Below, in pieces: positions 22,143 through 22,339 of a DNA stretch of 22,339 bases. The notes beneath the pieces were generated by a model that saw only the letters and a list, made by a program, of their open reading frames with translations, did no database searches and was not told where the DNA came from. Position 1 is the stretch's first letter. Each line of letters starts with the position of its first letter. The stretch lies in contig JBEKFQ010000053.1 of assembly GCA_050013235.1 (NCBI GenBank), positions 1-22,339 of the forward strand. The letters run 5' to 3'. This stretch comes from RH-AL1 sp050013235. Its GTDB lineage: Bacteria > Pseudomonadota > Alphaproteobacteria > Rhizobiales > Beijerinckiaceae. The translations under genes and the position numbers were made by a program.

Positions 22143-22233
22143 GGGCCCCTCCTCCGTGTCGTGACTTGGCCGGGTTTGGTTTCACGGTTGAGGGCATGAG
22201 GCAAGGGCCCTCTGCCCCCAGGGCAATCGCATA

Positions 22234-22338
22234 TCAAATTTGAAGGATGAGCTTGCGTAGAAATTCGTTGCTCCATCCAGCTTTTTGAAATTTTCGCCGC
22301 TTGGAAATCTTTGTCGTTTCCTTGGTGACGATGTTCAA
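22234..22338 (-). CDS. unidentified C-terminal fragment at the window edge
   Basis: A frame open to the window edge ends with TGA at 22236-22234. The 34 residues read NIVTKETTKISKRRKFQKAG and go on to WSNEFLRKLILQI. They are Lys/Arg-rich and low in GC compared with cobC. No family was recognised. It could be the end of a gene starting outside the window or a chance frame. The 91 bases between it and cobC hold no recognised riboswitch. Confidence 0.25.
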   Translation of the reverse strand: MNIVTKETTKISKRRKFQKAGWSNEFLRKLILQI

Positions 22339-22339
22339 G

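Noticed and set aside
22143..22339. Cobalamin riboswitch before cobC
   Set aside because: I looked for a B12-box-like sequence and the expected multi-stem structure and did not find them; the space is also short.

Overview
The window looks like a chromosomal segment of a high-GC alphaproteobacterium of the Hyphomicrobiales (Rhizobiales). The support is the gene content and order: a pgsA-moaD-moaE operon, an infC-rpmI-rplT operon whose infC starts with ATT, a small membrane protein in front of xerD, a DUF1674/SDHAF4-like protein, and a glutathione-dependent formaldehyde pathway. A methylotroph or a relative (Beijerinckiaceae/Methylocystaceae-like) is plausible, but this is inference. No transposase, prophage, tRNA, rRNA or CRISPR array was seen.

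Layout. 1-480: the C-terminal end of a c-type cytochrome, then a HiPIP-like domain with no export signal. 516-1656 (minus): xerD and a 47-residue membrane protein. 1731-4946 (minus): a tightly overlapping SDR dehydrogenase, Baeyer-Villiger monooxygenase and esterase operon, suited to turning an alcohol into a ketone, an ester and then acid plus alcohol. A perfect palindrome lies between it and a divergent YfcG-type glutathione transferase (5156-5851). 6135-8089: S-(hydroxymethyl)glutathione dehydrogenase and S-formylglutathione hydrolase, translationally coupled and closed by a strong terminator. 8189-8741 (minus): a DUF433/DUF5615 toxin-antitoxin-like pair with a frameshifted toxin. 8931-10554: a cupin, then an exported SRPBCC protein and an exported DUF3574 protein. 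10779-12108: pgsA-moaD-moaE. 12177-13382 (minus): an MFS exporter. 13669-13887: a DUF1674 protein. 13978-15344 (minus): infC-rpmI-rplT. 15555-16781 (minus): a family 4 glycosyltransferase. 17021-19065: an alpha/beta hydrolase, aquaporin Z and a two-helix membrane protein. 19414-20448: a tandem gamma-carbonic-anhydrase-like protein. 20452-20988 (minus): a BrnT/BrnA module with a frameshifted toxin. 21138-22142 (minus): cobC, with no canonical start codon.

Three things stand out. (1) The 344-residue protein at 19414-20448 is two gamma-carbonic-anhydrase folds in one chain. The N-terminal fold keeps the equivalents of zinc ligands His81 and His122, and the C-terminal fold keeps only the His117 equivalent. 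In the archaeal enzyme these come from opposite sides of a subunit interface, so a complete site could form only between unlike domains. (2) A family of composite palindromic repeats (about 75-125 bp, blocks A and B) occurs four times between 10.5 and 17.0 kb. Two copies contribute stop codons to neighbouring genes, and one carries a strong terminator. (3) Both toxin-antitoxin modules have an intact antitoxin beside a toxin broken by one small deletion.
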